A stretch of DNA of 40,201 nt, taken from positions 1 through 40,201 of the forward strand of contig NZ_BDBN01000088.1 of assembly GCF_001613005.1 (NCBI RefSeq), written 5' to 3'. This document shows, in pieces, positions 32,311 to 40,201 of the stretch. Both the position numbers and the translations under genes were made by a program. A model generated the notes under the pieces. The model worked only from the letters and a program-made list of their open reading frames with translations. It was not told where the DNA came from and did not search any database. Position 1 is the first letter of the stretch; each line of letters starts with the position of its first letter. This DNA is from Nocardia nova NBRC 15556. GTDB taxonomy: Bacteria; Actinomycetota; Actinomycetes; Mycobacteriales; Mycobacteriaceae.

Positions 32311-35300
32311 ACTGCCGACGACCGGCGACGACCAGGAATTGGTGCGCGGCTGGCTGGTGAATCCCGCCACCGCCACCGGCATCCACCTCGCCGACGAAGC
32401 GGACGGCTGGCAGTTCCGCAGCTACGCGGAGCTCGCCGAGCTGACCTGGTCGGTCGCGGGCCGGCTGCGCGAACGGGGGCTCGCGGGCGATGACGAGGCC
32501 GGCGTCTGCGTCGTCATGCCGACCGGATTCCCCTGTGTCGCCGCGTTTTACGCCGTCTGGGCCTGCGGCGGGGTGTTCACGCCCATCGCGCCGCCGATGT
32601 TCGCCGATGTGGAGCAGTATGTCGCGCATGTCGCGGCGATACTCGACCAAGCCGCGCCCCGCGTGGTCGTCACCTCGGTGGAGCTGGAAGCGCTGGTCCG
32701 GCAGGCGATGACCGCGGCCGGGCGCGCCGACGAACCGGTCGTCGTGGCCGAAACCGGGACGCCCGCCGAACGGACGCTCGCGCCCGTGGCCGAGACGGCA
32801 CTGCTGCAATTCACCTCCGGGTCGACCGGAACCCCGCGCGGGGTGCGCGTGTCGTGGCACAACCTGGCCAACAACATCCGGATGATCAGCCGGCTGATCG
32901 ACTGGCGGCCCGGCGAGGCGATGGTCTCCTGGCTGCCGCTCTACCACGATATGGGCCTCGTCGGCGCATTCCTCACCACGGTCGCCAATCAGGGGGACCT
33001 GTATCTGATGCGGCCCGATCAGTTCGTGCGCGATCCCGCGCGCTGGCTGCGGGCGATGGCGCACGCCCAGCATTCGCCGTCGCCGTCGTTCGCCCTCGGC
33101 TATGTCGCACACCGCGTTTCCCCGGACGACATCGCCGATCTGGACCTGTCCGGATGGCGGACCCTCGCGGTCGGTTCCGAACCGGTCGAAGTCGAGGATC
33201 TGCGGTCGTTCGCCGAACTCACCGGCGCGCGCGGCTTTTCCGCCCGGGCCTACACCCTCGCCTACGGTCTGGCCGAGGCCACGCTGATGGTCACCTCCTC
33301 GGCGCGTGACCGGCCGCTGACGGCCTTGCGCCTCGATACGGCGACCCTGCGGCCCGGTGAGCGGGTGCGAGTCGTCGCGGAGGTCGCACTCGCCGACGAT
33401 CGGTGGGTGAGCGGCCCGGGCTGGATCACCGGCCTCGGCTTCTCCACTCCCGAATCCACCGTCGTGGTCGTGGACGAGGACGGCCGCGAACTGCCCGACG
33501 GGGTGCTCGGGGAGATGGTGGTGATCGGCGATTCGGTCGCACTCGGCTATACCGACGGCACTGGCGGCGCAACACGCATCACCGACGGCCGGCTCTACAC
33601 CGGCGACGCCGGATTCCGGTATCACGACGAGGTATTCGTGCTGGGCCGGATGGGCACGAGCCTGAAGGTCCGGGGACGTTCGGTGTTCATGGAGGACATC
33701 GAATCGCGGGTGGCCCGCGAAACCGGTATCACCAAGGGCAAGCTCGCGGCGGTCTCGCTGACCGGCGGCGCCACACCCGGCATCGTGCTGTTCGCCGAAA
33801 CCGCGCCGGGGGAGTGGATTGCCCGAGCCCGGACCGTGGTGCGGGGCGAACTGGGGCCCGCGGGCACCGTGGGCGTCGTCACCGGACCGCGTGGCTTCAT
33901 CCGCCGCACCTCGAGCGGCAAACCGCGCCGCCGCCACATGTGGCAGCTGTATACCGAGGGGCGTTTGGCGGGCGCCACCGAACATCCCGCCACCGACACC
34001 ACCACGGCGGGTCTGTCCACCGAGCCCGCGCTGCCGCTCGATCGTGCCGAGCGGCTGCTGGCCGCCGCACTGGAAACGGTCTCGATCCCGCCGAATTCCG
34101 CCGCTCTGTTCGAGGGGTCGCTGGCGGAGGGGTTCGGCAACGAGGGTTCCGATATCGACTTCCTGATCGTGGCACCCGGTGCCGAGGAGATGCCGACGCT
34201 ACCGACCGTGGTGTTCGCCGACGGCCGTCGCATCGAGATCCGCACCCGGTCCGAGGCGCAACTGCGGGCGCAACTCGCGCGGGTGGCCGGTGCGGACGGC
34301 GCCGGTGACCTCGACGAGGACGTGCTGAACCGGTGTCAGCGGTTCCGGAACGCGACGGTGGTGCGGTCGAGCGCGGCCGTGGATCTGGACGGGTTGTCGG
34401 CGCTGCTGCCCGCCGGCACCTTCGCGGCGACCGTGTCCGACTGGTGGGCTCGGCGCAGCCGGCACGCGCTGTGGTTCGCGGTCGCGTTGCACGCGATGGG
34501 CGCCGACGCGGAAGCCGACGGGTGGGCCCGCGACGGCCTGCTCCAAGCCGTCAAATCGTGGGGCGCGACGCGCGGGGAAACCTATATCGAGACGAAATGG
34601 CTTCCGCGACAGCTCGATCGAATAGCCTCGGTCGATCCGGGCGCCGCCGAGCTGATCGACGCCTACCGTGGTCTTCCGGACACCGCGACACTCGACGAGC
34701 TGCTCGCACTGGCTCGGCGATTCGGCATCGCGGACGTCGCCGATGATCCCGACCGGATTCTGCTGGCCCGGATCGACGGCGTGACCACCTGGCCTATCGG
34801 GGACCGGATCCATGTCCTGCGCGACGACACCGATGTCTTCGCGCTCTCGGCTCGCGGTGCCGCGGCCTGGCGTGCCGTCGTCGCCCGCAAATCGGTCGCC
34901 GACATCCTGCGCCGGTCGCCGATCGGGACCGAACTCGCCGAATTCGTCCGCCTGGGCTTCGTCGGACTGGCTCTGCGCGGCGGCGAGATACTGCGTCCCG
35001 CGCTCGCCATGTGCAAACCGCTACGCCCCGTCACGCCGATTCCGTCCACGCGGATGCCCGCGCTCGGACTCGCCGGCGGCGGCGCGGACGGGGATATCGC
35101 GACCCTGTCACCGCTGCCGGCCCGGCGCTTCGTCGCCTGTGCGATGGAGGTGGTCTGGTCGAACGTGGTCCTGGAGAACGCGCGCGAGGATCTGATGGGC
35201 GCGGTCAAGGCGGGCCAGGGTGCGGTTGCCGATATCGCGGCGCATCGCACGATCGCCATGTGTGTGCGAATGGTGCTGTCCACCTACGGTATTCACCCGC

Positions 35301-35662
35301 TACCCGCGGACGTCGCGCCCGGTCCGACGCTGACCGCGCTGGTGCCGGATGCGGGATCGCTGCGGGAGCTGGCCGACCGCGCGTCGGCACTGCGCTTCTC
35401 CGCGGTCCTCGGATCGGGTGCGAGCGGCCTGGACGAGCTGGCCGTGCTGGACGAACTCGCTGCGGCCGTGCGAGAGATCGCCGGTGGCACGCAGTTCCCG
35501 GCGTCGTTCGATTCGCGGGAGCAATGGCGGCGCACCCTCGACATCAGCTACGACTGGCTGCGCCCGGCCGCCTACCTCGACACCGAACTGCCCCTCGACG
35601 AGGCCCGCGACCTGCTCGGCTCGGGCGGGCAGCAACCCCACCAGCACGACGGAGGACAGTGA
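32300..35662 (+). CDS. Acyl-AMP ligase (FAAL-type) fused to nucleotidyltransferase and PqqD-like region
   Basis: 1120 residues; the ATG at 32300 overlaps the dikinase end by 11 bases. Residues 1-560 are an adenylate-forming ligase: FTSGSTGTPRGV (near 172-183), SWLPLYHDMGLVGAF (FAAL-like), YTLAYGLAEATLMV, LYTGDAGF, and the SSGKPRR end. FAALs make acyl-adenylates and load ACPs without CoA. Residues about 580-700 are a Pol-beta-type nucleotidyltransferase: G-S at 605-606, S-D-I-D at about 617-620, and a third acidic residue in RRIEIRT. A KNTase-like helical part follows to ~800. Residues about 835-905 (VFALSARGAAAWRAVV) resemble PqqD-type winged folds, and the last ~200 residues are unassigned and helical. 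The fusion is unusual. The ACP gene follows with a 1-base overlap. Confidence 0.85.
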   Translation: MPSELPTTGDDQELVRGWLVNPATATGIHLADEADGWQFRSYAELAELTWSVAGRLRERGLAGDDEAGVCVVMPTGFPCVAAFYAVWACGGVFTPIAPPMFADVEQYVAHVAAILDQAAPRVVVTSVELEALVRQAMTAAGRADEPVVVAETGTPAERTLAPVAETALLQFTSGSTGTPRGVRVSWHNLANNIRMISRLIDWRPGEAMVSWLPLYHDMGLVGAFLTTVANQGDLYLMRPDQFVRDPARWLRAMAHAQHSPSPSFALGYVAHRVSPDDIADLDLSGWRTLAVGSEPVEVEDLRSFAELTGARGFSARAYTLAYGLAEATLMVTSSARDRPLTALRLDTATLRPGERVRVVAEVALADDRWVSGPGWITGLGFSTPESTVVVVDEDGRELPDGVLGEMVVIGDSVALGYTDGTGGATRITDGRLYTGDAGFRYHDEVFVLGRMGTSLKVRGRSVFMEDIESRVARETGITKGKLAAVSLTGGATPGIVLFAETAPGEWIARARTVVRGELGPAGTVGVVTGPRGFIRRTSSGKPRRRHMWQLYTEGRLAGATEHPATDTTTAGLSTEPALPLDRAERLLAAALETVSIPPNSAALFEGSLAEGFGNEGSDIDFLIVAPGAEEMPTLPTVVFADGRRIEIRTRSEAQLRAQLARVAGADGAGDLDEDVLNRCQRFRNATVVRSSAAVDLDGLSALLPAGTFAATVSDWWARRSRHALWFAVALHAMGADAEADGWARDGLLQAVKSWGATRGETYIETKWLPRQLDRIASVDPGAAELIDAYRGLPDTATLDELLALARRFGIADVADDPDRILLARIDGVTTWPIGDRIHVLRDDTDVFALSARGAAAWRAVVARKSVADILRRSPIGTELAEFVRLGFVGLALRGGEILRPALAMCKPLRPVTPIPSTRMPALGLAGGGADGDIATLSPLPARRFVACAMEVVWSNVVLENAREDLMGAVKAGQGAVADIAAHRTIAMCVRMVLSTYGIHPLPADVAPGPTLTALVPDAGSLRELADRASALRFSAVLGSGASGLDELAVLDELAAAVREIAGGTQFPASFDSREQWRRTLDISYDWLRPAAYLDTELPLDEARDLLGSGGQQPHQHDGGQ

Positions 35663-35913
35663 TGACGAATGTGGACAGCCCAGTGGCGGAACGGGTTCGC
35701 CGACTCGTCGTCGCGATGGCGCCGGCGCCGCCCGCCGAACCGGGTGACCGGTTGCGGCTGATCGAGGATCTCGGCTTCGACTCGCTGCGCTTGATGGAGC
35801 TGACGCTGGTCCTCGAACAGGCCTTCGACCTACCGCGCTACCGCCCCGAACAGCTGGCCGGCGTGCGCCGCATCGGGGACGTGGTGACCCTGATCGAGGG
35901 GGTGGGATTGTGA
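35662..35913 (+). CDS. Acyl carrier protein
   Basis: 83 residues, a stand-alone carrier domain with the phosphopantetheine serine S41 in DLGFDSLRLMEL. It will need 4'-phosphopantetheinylation by a transferase encoded elsewhere. The start is ATG at 35662, sharing one base with the ligase stop (TGATG), with GGAGG 6 bases upstream. It is probably loaded by the upstream acyl-AMP ligase and presents the acyl chain to the SDR reductase and/or the AfsA-type protein downstream. No ketosynthase is present in the window, so chain extension is not apparent here. Confidence 0.93.
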   Translation: MTNVDSPVAERVRRLVVAMAPAPPAEPGDRLRLIEDLGFDSLRLMELTLVLEQAFDLPRYRPEQLAGVRRIGDVVTLIEGVGL

Positions 35914-37004
35914 CCGGCCACGACGCCGTACTGGTGACCGGCGCGGGCGGCCTGGTCGGCGCCGAGGTGGTGGCGCGCCTCGGTGCGGCGGGACGGCCCG
36001 TTGTCGGTGTGCTGCACAGCACTTCGCGGATCGTCGGCAACGACGGTTCGCAGCTGGACGGCATCGAGACGGTGCGCGGCGATATCCGGCGGCTGGGGTT
36101 CGGCCTGTCCCGGCACGACGCCGCCGAACTCGGTTCCCGCGTCGGCATGATCGTGCACGCCGCCGCGACCACCGCTTTCGACGCCACCGCCGGCGACTAC
36201 GAGGAACTGAACGTGCGCGGCACCGCGCACGCGATCGAGCTGGCGCTGCGCTGGGACGTGCCGCTGGTGTACGTGAGCACCGCCTATGTCTGCGGGATGC
36301 GGACCGGTGTCGTCGCCGAGGCGGAACTCGACGTCGGGCAAGCGTTCGGAAACGGCTACGAGGACAGTAAGTTCCGTGCCGAACGTCAGGTGCGTTGCAC
36401 ACCGGGACTGCGCTGGGCGGTCGTGCGCCCCGGTGTCGTCACCGGCGCCGCCGGCACCGGCGTGATCCGTGACTACAAGAACCTCTACACGGTGGTGAAG
36501 TTGATCGTCGAGGGCAAACTGCGTTCGCTGCCCGGCCGCTACGACGCCACGATCGCACTCGCCCCGGTCGACTTCGTCGCCGATGTGATCACCGCCGCCG
36601 CCACCGACTTCGAATCCGCTGTGGGACAGACCTTTCACGCCGTCGGCGCCGATGCGCTGTCGCTGCGCGATATTTCGGACGTCCTCGCCGAATATCCGTC
36701 CTTCCACGTCGCGACCTTCGTTCCCGAAGCCACCTTCTCGGTGGACGACCTGGAACCGCTGGAACGTGAATACTTCCAGCGCATCGGCGCGCTCTATACG
36801 AGCTACTTCGCCCGCCGCCCGCTGTTCGACACCACCGCGACCCACGCCCTGCTCGGACGGGATTGTCCCGCGACCGGCAAGCCGTATCTGCGAGTGCTCC
36901 TGGACCACTGCCTGGAAAGCGGCTACCTCGGCGATCCGCTGCCCTCGGTACCGGAGGTGCTGGCGCGCTTCACCTCGGGCGCGAAGACGGGAGGCAGCCG
37001 ATGA
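35910..37004 (+). CDS. Thioester-reductase-type SDR (NAD_binding_4 / male-sterility family)
   Basis: 364 residues; GTG start overlapping the ACP stop (GTGA). The Rossmann nucleotide loop is T10-G-A-G-G-L-V-G17. RGDIRRLGFGLS and IVHAAATTAFDA are hallmarks of the NAD_binding_4 branch, which includes carboxylic acid reductase R domains and fatty acyl reductases. VSTAYVCG and the catalytic Y150-x3-K154 in NGYEDSKFRAE complete the active site. With the separate ligase and ACP it makes an A-T-R set, a split version of a carboxylic acid reductase that could reduce an ACP-bound acid to an aldehyde or alcohol. Alternatively it may reduce a ketone on the product. No membrane segment is seen. Confidence 0.88.
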   Translation: MTGHDAVLVTGAGGLVGAEVVARLGAAGRPVVGVLHSTSRIVGNDGSQLDGIETVRGDIRRLGFGLSRHDAAELGSRVGMIVHAAATTAFDATAGDYEELNVRGTAHAIELALRWDVPLVYVSTAYVCGMRTGVVAEAELDVGQAFGNGYEDSKFRAERQVRCTPGLRWAVVRPGVVTGAAGTGVIRDYKNLYTVVKLIVEGKLRSLPGRYDATIALAPVDFVADVITAAATDFESAVGQTFHAVGADALSLRDISDVLAEYPSFHVATFVPEATFSVDDLEPLEREYFQRIGALYTSYFARRPLFDTTATHALLGRDCPATGKPYLRVLLDHCLESGYLGDPLPSVPEVLARFTSGAKTGGSR

Positions 37005-37903
37005 ACCTGGCGCAACTGCTGGCGGCGTCGACACCGCTGCCGGACAAGGCGGCCGCCTATGCCGAGGACACCTACGTCCAGGAGACCGTCGACCACCTCG
37101 GTGCGGCCGGACTCGACGCGGCCGAATTCTCCCGCCGATACTCACTGCTGCTGCTGAAACCGGACGCGATCGTGGCCCGGGCGGTCGAACCGACCCTGCA
37201 GTGGTTGCGGGACAACGACTTCCGTGTCGTGGCGTCCCGTATCTGCGTGGTCGACCGGCATCTGGTGCGCGCGCTGTGGTATTTCGCGTGGAATATCGCC
37301 TCGCCGGAGCGACGGCGACTGGCCGATCTGCTGACCGAGATTTCCGACGCGCTGGTCCTCGTCGTCTCCGGCGAACCGGAGACGCTGCCGACCTCGGTGC
37401 GGCTCACGGCGGCCAAGGGACCGACCGATCCGGGTAAGCGGCAGCCGGGCGAATTACGTTATGTTCTGGGCAGATACAGCTATCTGCTGAATCTGGTGCA
37501 TTCGCCGGACGATCCGGCCGATGTGCTGCGGGAGTTCGCGATCTACTTCGACACCGACACCCGCGCGCGGGTGCTGCATGAGATCGGGACCGGGCAGGAC
37601 CGCGGTGCCGAAGCCGCCGCCTGCGCCGCGAAGCTGTACTCCCGCACTCCCGCACGGGTTTTCACGCGTTCCGCCGCCACCGCGCGTCTGCTCGCCGACC
37701 TCGGCGACGTTCCGGCGGACTTCGATCCCGATCGAGACGAGGACTGTGCGCTGCTGTTGCGGCGCGCCTGGGCCACGGGCCGTTCGATCGATCCGTGGTC
37801 GGCCATCGTCCTCGGCTCCCAGGTACTTCCCATGCGCAACGGCGGGCGGCGCCAGACCCTGCCCCCGGTATCCGCACACGACTGGTTGGAGGCACGACCA
37901 TGA
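37001..37903 (+). CDS. NDP-kinase-like domain protein with retained phospho-histidine
   Basis: 300 residues; ATG overlaps the SDR stop (ATGA) and GGGAGG lies upstream. Residues about 46-185 align by eye with nucleoside diphosphate kinase: YSLLLLKPDAIVAR (compare LVLIKPDGVARG in the ndk of this window) and YLLNLVHSPDDPADVLREF (compare NLVHGSDSPESAKREI). K53 and the phosphate-carrying H167 are both kept. The domain has extra sequence before the active site, and the C-terminal ~115 residues are not recognised. An intact histidine suggests a real phosphotransferase, perhaps acting on a pathway phosphate rather than on free nucleotides. This is not the housekeeping ndk, which is at 18067. Confidence 0.75.
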   Translation: MNLAQLLAASTPLPDKAAAYAEDTYVQETVDHLGAAGLDAAEFSRRYSLLLLKPDAIVARAVEPTLQWLRDNDFRVVASRICVVDRHLVRALWYFAWNIASPERRRLADLLTEISDALVLVVSGEPETLPTSVRLTAAKGPTDPGKRQPGELRYVLGRYSYLLNLVHSPDDPADVLREFAIYFDTDTRARVLHEIGTGQDRGAEAAACAAKLYSRTPARVFTRSAATARLLADLGDVPADFDPDRDEDCALLLRRAWATGRSIDPWSAIVLGSQVLPMRNGGRRQTLPPVSAHDWLEARP

Positions 37904-38859
37904 CGATCGACACCGCGACCATCCCGACCGCGAGCCATGTGCACACCATCTCCCGCCATCTCGCCCACCGCTGCGCGGTATCGGAAGTCTTCGTCACCTC
38001 CCTGCACGCCGCGCGGTCCGACGAATTCGTGGTCGGCGCCCAGCTACCGCGCATGCACGCCTTCTACGGCGACCACCTGGCACCGTGGGACGGCAGCTAC
38101 GACCCCCTGCTGGTGATGGAGGCGGCCCGCCAGGCGGCAATCGCGCTCACGCACGAATACTTCGGCGTTCCACAGGATTTCGGCTTCGTGGTGCGCACCT
38201 TCAACGGTGCGGTCGCCGAGAGCGACAACTGGGCGATCGGGCCCGCGCCCGCGGATCTTGTGATGTCGGTGCAGATTTCGCGCCGCCATCGGCGCGGCGA
38301 GGTGCTGCAGGGTGTGGATATGGTGCTCGACATCGAATGCGGGGGAGTGCCGCTGATGATCGTGGACGGATCCTTCACCTGGGTGTCGCCGTCGCGCTGG
38401 GAGGCGCTGCGCGGCGGTTTGCGCACCGCACTGGGGCTCGGCGACATCGGCGCCGCGCTGCCACCCGGGCAGTCGGCCGAGGCGACCGACGTGGGCCGGG
38501 CCAACGCGCGCAATGTGGTGATCGGCCCGCTGCGACGGGCGGGCGCGGCGGCGGGCGCCGAGCTGGTGATCGACACCGGGCATCCGATCCTGTTCGACCA
38601 CCCGGTGGATCACGTGCCCGGCAGTGTGCTGCTCGAGGCGGCACGTCAGACGGTCACCGCGATGGCGGTGTCGGAGCCGGGCCGGCTGATCGGGGTCTCC
38701 AGTTCCTTCGAGCGGTTCGTGGAACTGGACCACCGCGCCGAATGTGTGGCGCGCGCCTCGGATTCCGTTCCGGGACAGATCGATTGCGAAATCCACCAAT
38801 GCGGTGGGGTGGCCGCGCGCATCGGCCTGAGTTACGACACCGACGAGGCGGAATGCTGA
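37900..38859 (+). CDS. AfsA/ScbA-type gamma-butyrolactone-synthase-like double hotdog protein
   Basis: 319 residues; ATG overlaps the upstream stop (ATGA) with GGAGG upstream. Two AfsA hotdog repeats are visible: about 30-165 (DPLLVMEAARQ, E74 and R77) and about 200-310 (DHVPGSVLLEAARQ, E246 and R249). AfsA condenses a beta-ketoacyl thioester with dihydroxyacetone phosphate to start A-factor-type hormones; ScbA needs a Glu in the first half and an Arg in the second, and both are present here. The acyl donor here would come from the neighbouring ACP. No ArpA-type receptor gene or butenolide phosphate reductase typical of hormone loci is adjacent, so the product may be a structural lipid or secondary metabolite instead. 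Confidence 0.87.
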   Translation: MTIDTATIPTASHVHTISRHLAHRCAVSEVFVTSLHAARSDEFVVGAQLPRMHAFYGDHLAPWDGSYDPLLVMEAARQAAIALTHEYFGVPQDFGFVVRTFNGAVAESDNWAIGPAPADLVMSVQISRRHRRGEVLQGVDMVLDIECGGVPLMIVDGSFTWVSPSRWEALRGGLRTALGLGDIGAALPPGQSAEATDVGRANARNVVIGPLRRAGAAAGAELVIDTGHPILFDHPVDHVPGSVLLEAARQTVTAMAVSEPGRLIGVSSSFERFVELDHRAECVARASDSVPGQIDCEIHQCGGVAARIGLSYDTDEAEC

Positions 38860-39908
38860 GCGGTTCCGCCGCGCCCGCCGGCCGGTCGGAGCAGGAAGTG
38901 TCCGCGAACCGATATCGAGCGTCCGGATCGGCCCTCGTGCGGATCGCGCGGTTCACCGTCGCGCGCTACGAAACGCATCATCTGCTCTACGCGGTCCTGT
39001 TCGTCGGCGCTGTGGAGGGCACCGCGGCCGTGGTGTCGCATCCGGACTCCGCATGGCGCCCGGGATGGGCGACGGCGGTGCGCGTCCTCGTCGTCGCGCT
39101 CCTGCTGCTGTATCTGCGCATGGTGGACGAGATCAAGGACCTCGACTACGACCGCGTGCACAATCCGGAGCGGCCGCTGGTCACGGGGGCGGTAGGTGTC
39201 GGCGAACTGTGGATCGCGATCGGGGTGATCGCGGTGGCGCTGACAGTGGTGTCGTCGCTGCTGTCGTGGTGGTCCGCGGCCCTCGTCGTCGCCGCGATGG
39301 GGTACGGCCTCGCGCTGTGGGCGCTGGAAAGCGTGTCGGCGCGGATACGCGGCGACCTGCTGCTGAACCTGGCCGTGACCTACCCGGTGCAGTTGTGGAT
39401 CATCGCCTACCTCGTGCGCTCGGCGATCGATACCGGGCAGGTCGAAAGTGGTTGGCGGACAGCCTGGGTCGCACTGATCTTCGCGGGCGCGTTCCTGCAC
39501 TTCGAATTCGCGCGCAAGACGGTGGCCGACGTCAGGCCGGGGCAGTGGTACTACTCGAATGTGCTGGGAGTGCGGGGGAGCGTCGTCGCGACCGTGGGTT
39601 TCGCGGCCCTCGCGGTCGGTGCCGATGTGTTGCTCAGCCGACCGTGGGACCATCCGCTGCCGTGGGCGCTGCTGCTGTGGATACCGGTGGGACTGTTGCT
39701 ACTTCCGGCCCTGGCGGCAGGCTCGTTCCTCACCAGGACATCGGTCTCGCCGTCGCCGCCCGAACCTGTCCGAGCCGGTCCGGCGTCGTCCGGTGAATCG
39801 GGCGGGGAGTCGGATTCGGCCACCCGCGCGTATCCCGTCATCCCGGCTGTGGTATTCGTACTGGTGTTGTATCTGATTCTCATCGTCACGGCCGTGACCT
39901 GGCGATAG
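38853..39908 (+). CDS. UbiA-family prenyltransferase
   Basis: 351 residues with eight to nine membrane helices. The start ATG overlaps the AfsA-like stop by 7 bases, with GAGG ahead. The first aspartate motif is D92-E-I-K-D96-L-D-Y-D100 followed by NPERPLVTG, a fit to the UbiA diphosphate/magnesium site. The second motif, usually DxxxD, is weaker here (ARKTVAD, D226). UbiA enzymes join a prenyl or similar chain from its diphosphate to an aromatic ring or a glycerol-phosphate-type acceptor in the membrane. As the last gene of the operon it probably adds a lipophilic tail to the product. No prenyl-diphosphate synthase is present here. A polar Ser/Pro/Glu loop precedes the last helix. Confidence 0.83.
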   Translation: MLSGSAAPAGRSEQEVSANRYRASGSALVRIARFTVARYETHHLLYAVLFVGAVEGTAAVVSHPDSAWRPGWATAVRVLVVALLLLYLRMVDEIKDLDYDRVHNPERPLVTGAVGVGELWIAIGVIAVALTVVSSLLSWWSAALVVAAMGYGLALWALESVSARIRGDLLLNLAVTYPVQLWIIAYLVRSAIDTGQVESGWRTAWVALIFAGAFLHFEFARKTVADVRPGQWYYSNVLGVRGSVVATVGFAALAVGADVLLSRPWDHPLPWALLLWIPVGLLLLPALAAGSFLTRTSVSPSPPEPVRAGPASSGESGGESDSATRAYPVIPAVVFVLVLYLILIVTAVTWR

Positions 39909-40144
39909 TTCCCATGGCGGACAGGGGTTCACGGTCCAGGGGCATCGGAAGGCCACTGAAAGGGCAGTGACCGGGCCGCCGCGAGCGCGCACGCTTGGAA
40001 GTAGCACCCGGCGCCGCAGGATTGCCCCCTTCGCATCGTGCGGCACACCGGATCCGGCGCGGTTTGCCCTTGCCGCGTCGGGCTCGCGGTCCGGTGTCTC
40101 GTTCGTGGCGTCGGGTGCAACCACGACCCTTCCGGAGGTATCCG

Positions 40145-40201
40145 ATGTCCGCCGCCCCGCAGCCGTACGGCCGCGCCGCGCGGACCGGCCCGGGTGGGCT
40201 G
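40145..40201 (+). CDS. Start of a gene cut by the window end
   Basis: ATG at 40145 with GGAGG (40134-40138) 6 bases upstream opens a frame that runs off the window. Only 19 residues are visible, Pro/Ala/Gly-rich and hydrophilic (MSAAPQPYGRAART). The 236 bases between the prenyltransferase and this start contain no gene or strong hairpin that I can support. Function unknown; it may or may not belong to the operon. Confidence 0.45.
   Translation, partial: MSAAPQPYGRAARTGPGGL

Noticed and set aside
39929..40120. A small Cys-containing minus-strand open frame downstream of the UbiA gene
   Set aside because: It has no Shine-Dalgarno, a compositional bias typical of shadow frames, and a cysteine pattern that fits no known small family such as WhiB.

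Overview
The window is about 70% GC chromosomal DNA from a mycolic-acid-type actinobacterium, most likely Nocardia or a close relative. Two blocks match the Mycobacterium tuberculosis order as I recall it: TetR-glpD / FAD oxidase-lipid kinase (compare Rv2250c-Rv2249c / Rv2251-Rv2252), and valS-folC-DUF4233-ndk-rne-rplU-rpmA-obgE-proB (compare Rv2448c to Rv2439c). An EspG-type type VII secretion cassette with a long Pro/Ala-tailed PPE-like protein points to Nocardia rather than Mycobacterium. All assignments were made by reading motifs and gene order; no database search was run.

Layout. 1-7965 is mixed accessory/metabolic DNA: the end of a secreted Ig-like protein, a MarR regulator facing a small membrane protein, a 14-helix MFS exporter facing a second MarR regulator, a molybdopterin oxidoreductase coupled to an HxlR regulator, a double-VOC protein and a patatin-like hydrolase. 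8098-13016 is a glycerophospholipid module: TetR-glpD on the minus strand and FAD oxidase-diacylglycerol kinase on the plus strand, separated by a 39-bp palindromic control region. 13289-26316 is the conserved translation/RNA/nucleotide housekeeping block, punctuated by very regular hairpins. 26782-29358 (minus) is the EspG cassette.

29629-39908 is the most interesting part: seven plus-strand genes in which every junction overlaps by 1-11 bases, so it is almost certainly one operon. In order it encodes a phosphoenolpyruvate-synthase/rifampin-phosphotransferase-like dikinase, a 1120-residue acyl-AMP ligase fused to a nucleotidyltransferase and a PqqD-like segment, a stand-alone acyl carrier protein, a thioester-reductase-type SDR, a 300-residue protein with an NDP-kinase-like domain that keeps the phospho-acceptor histidine, an AfsA-type (gamma-butyrolactone synthase) double-hotdog protein, and a UbiA-type prenyltransferase. 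I do not recognise this combination as a characterised pathway. It looks like a small lipid or signal-molecule pathway in which an acid is activated, carried on an ACP, reduced and/or transferred to a phosphorylated acceptor, and joined to a lipophilic chain. The product is unknown. No gamma-butyrolactone receptor, exporter or polyketide synthase lies beside it in this window; whether the cluster continues to the right cannot be seen.

No tRNA, rRNA, insertion sequence or CRISPR array was found.
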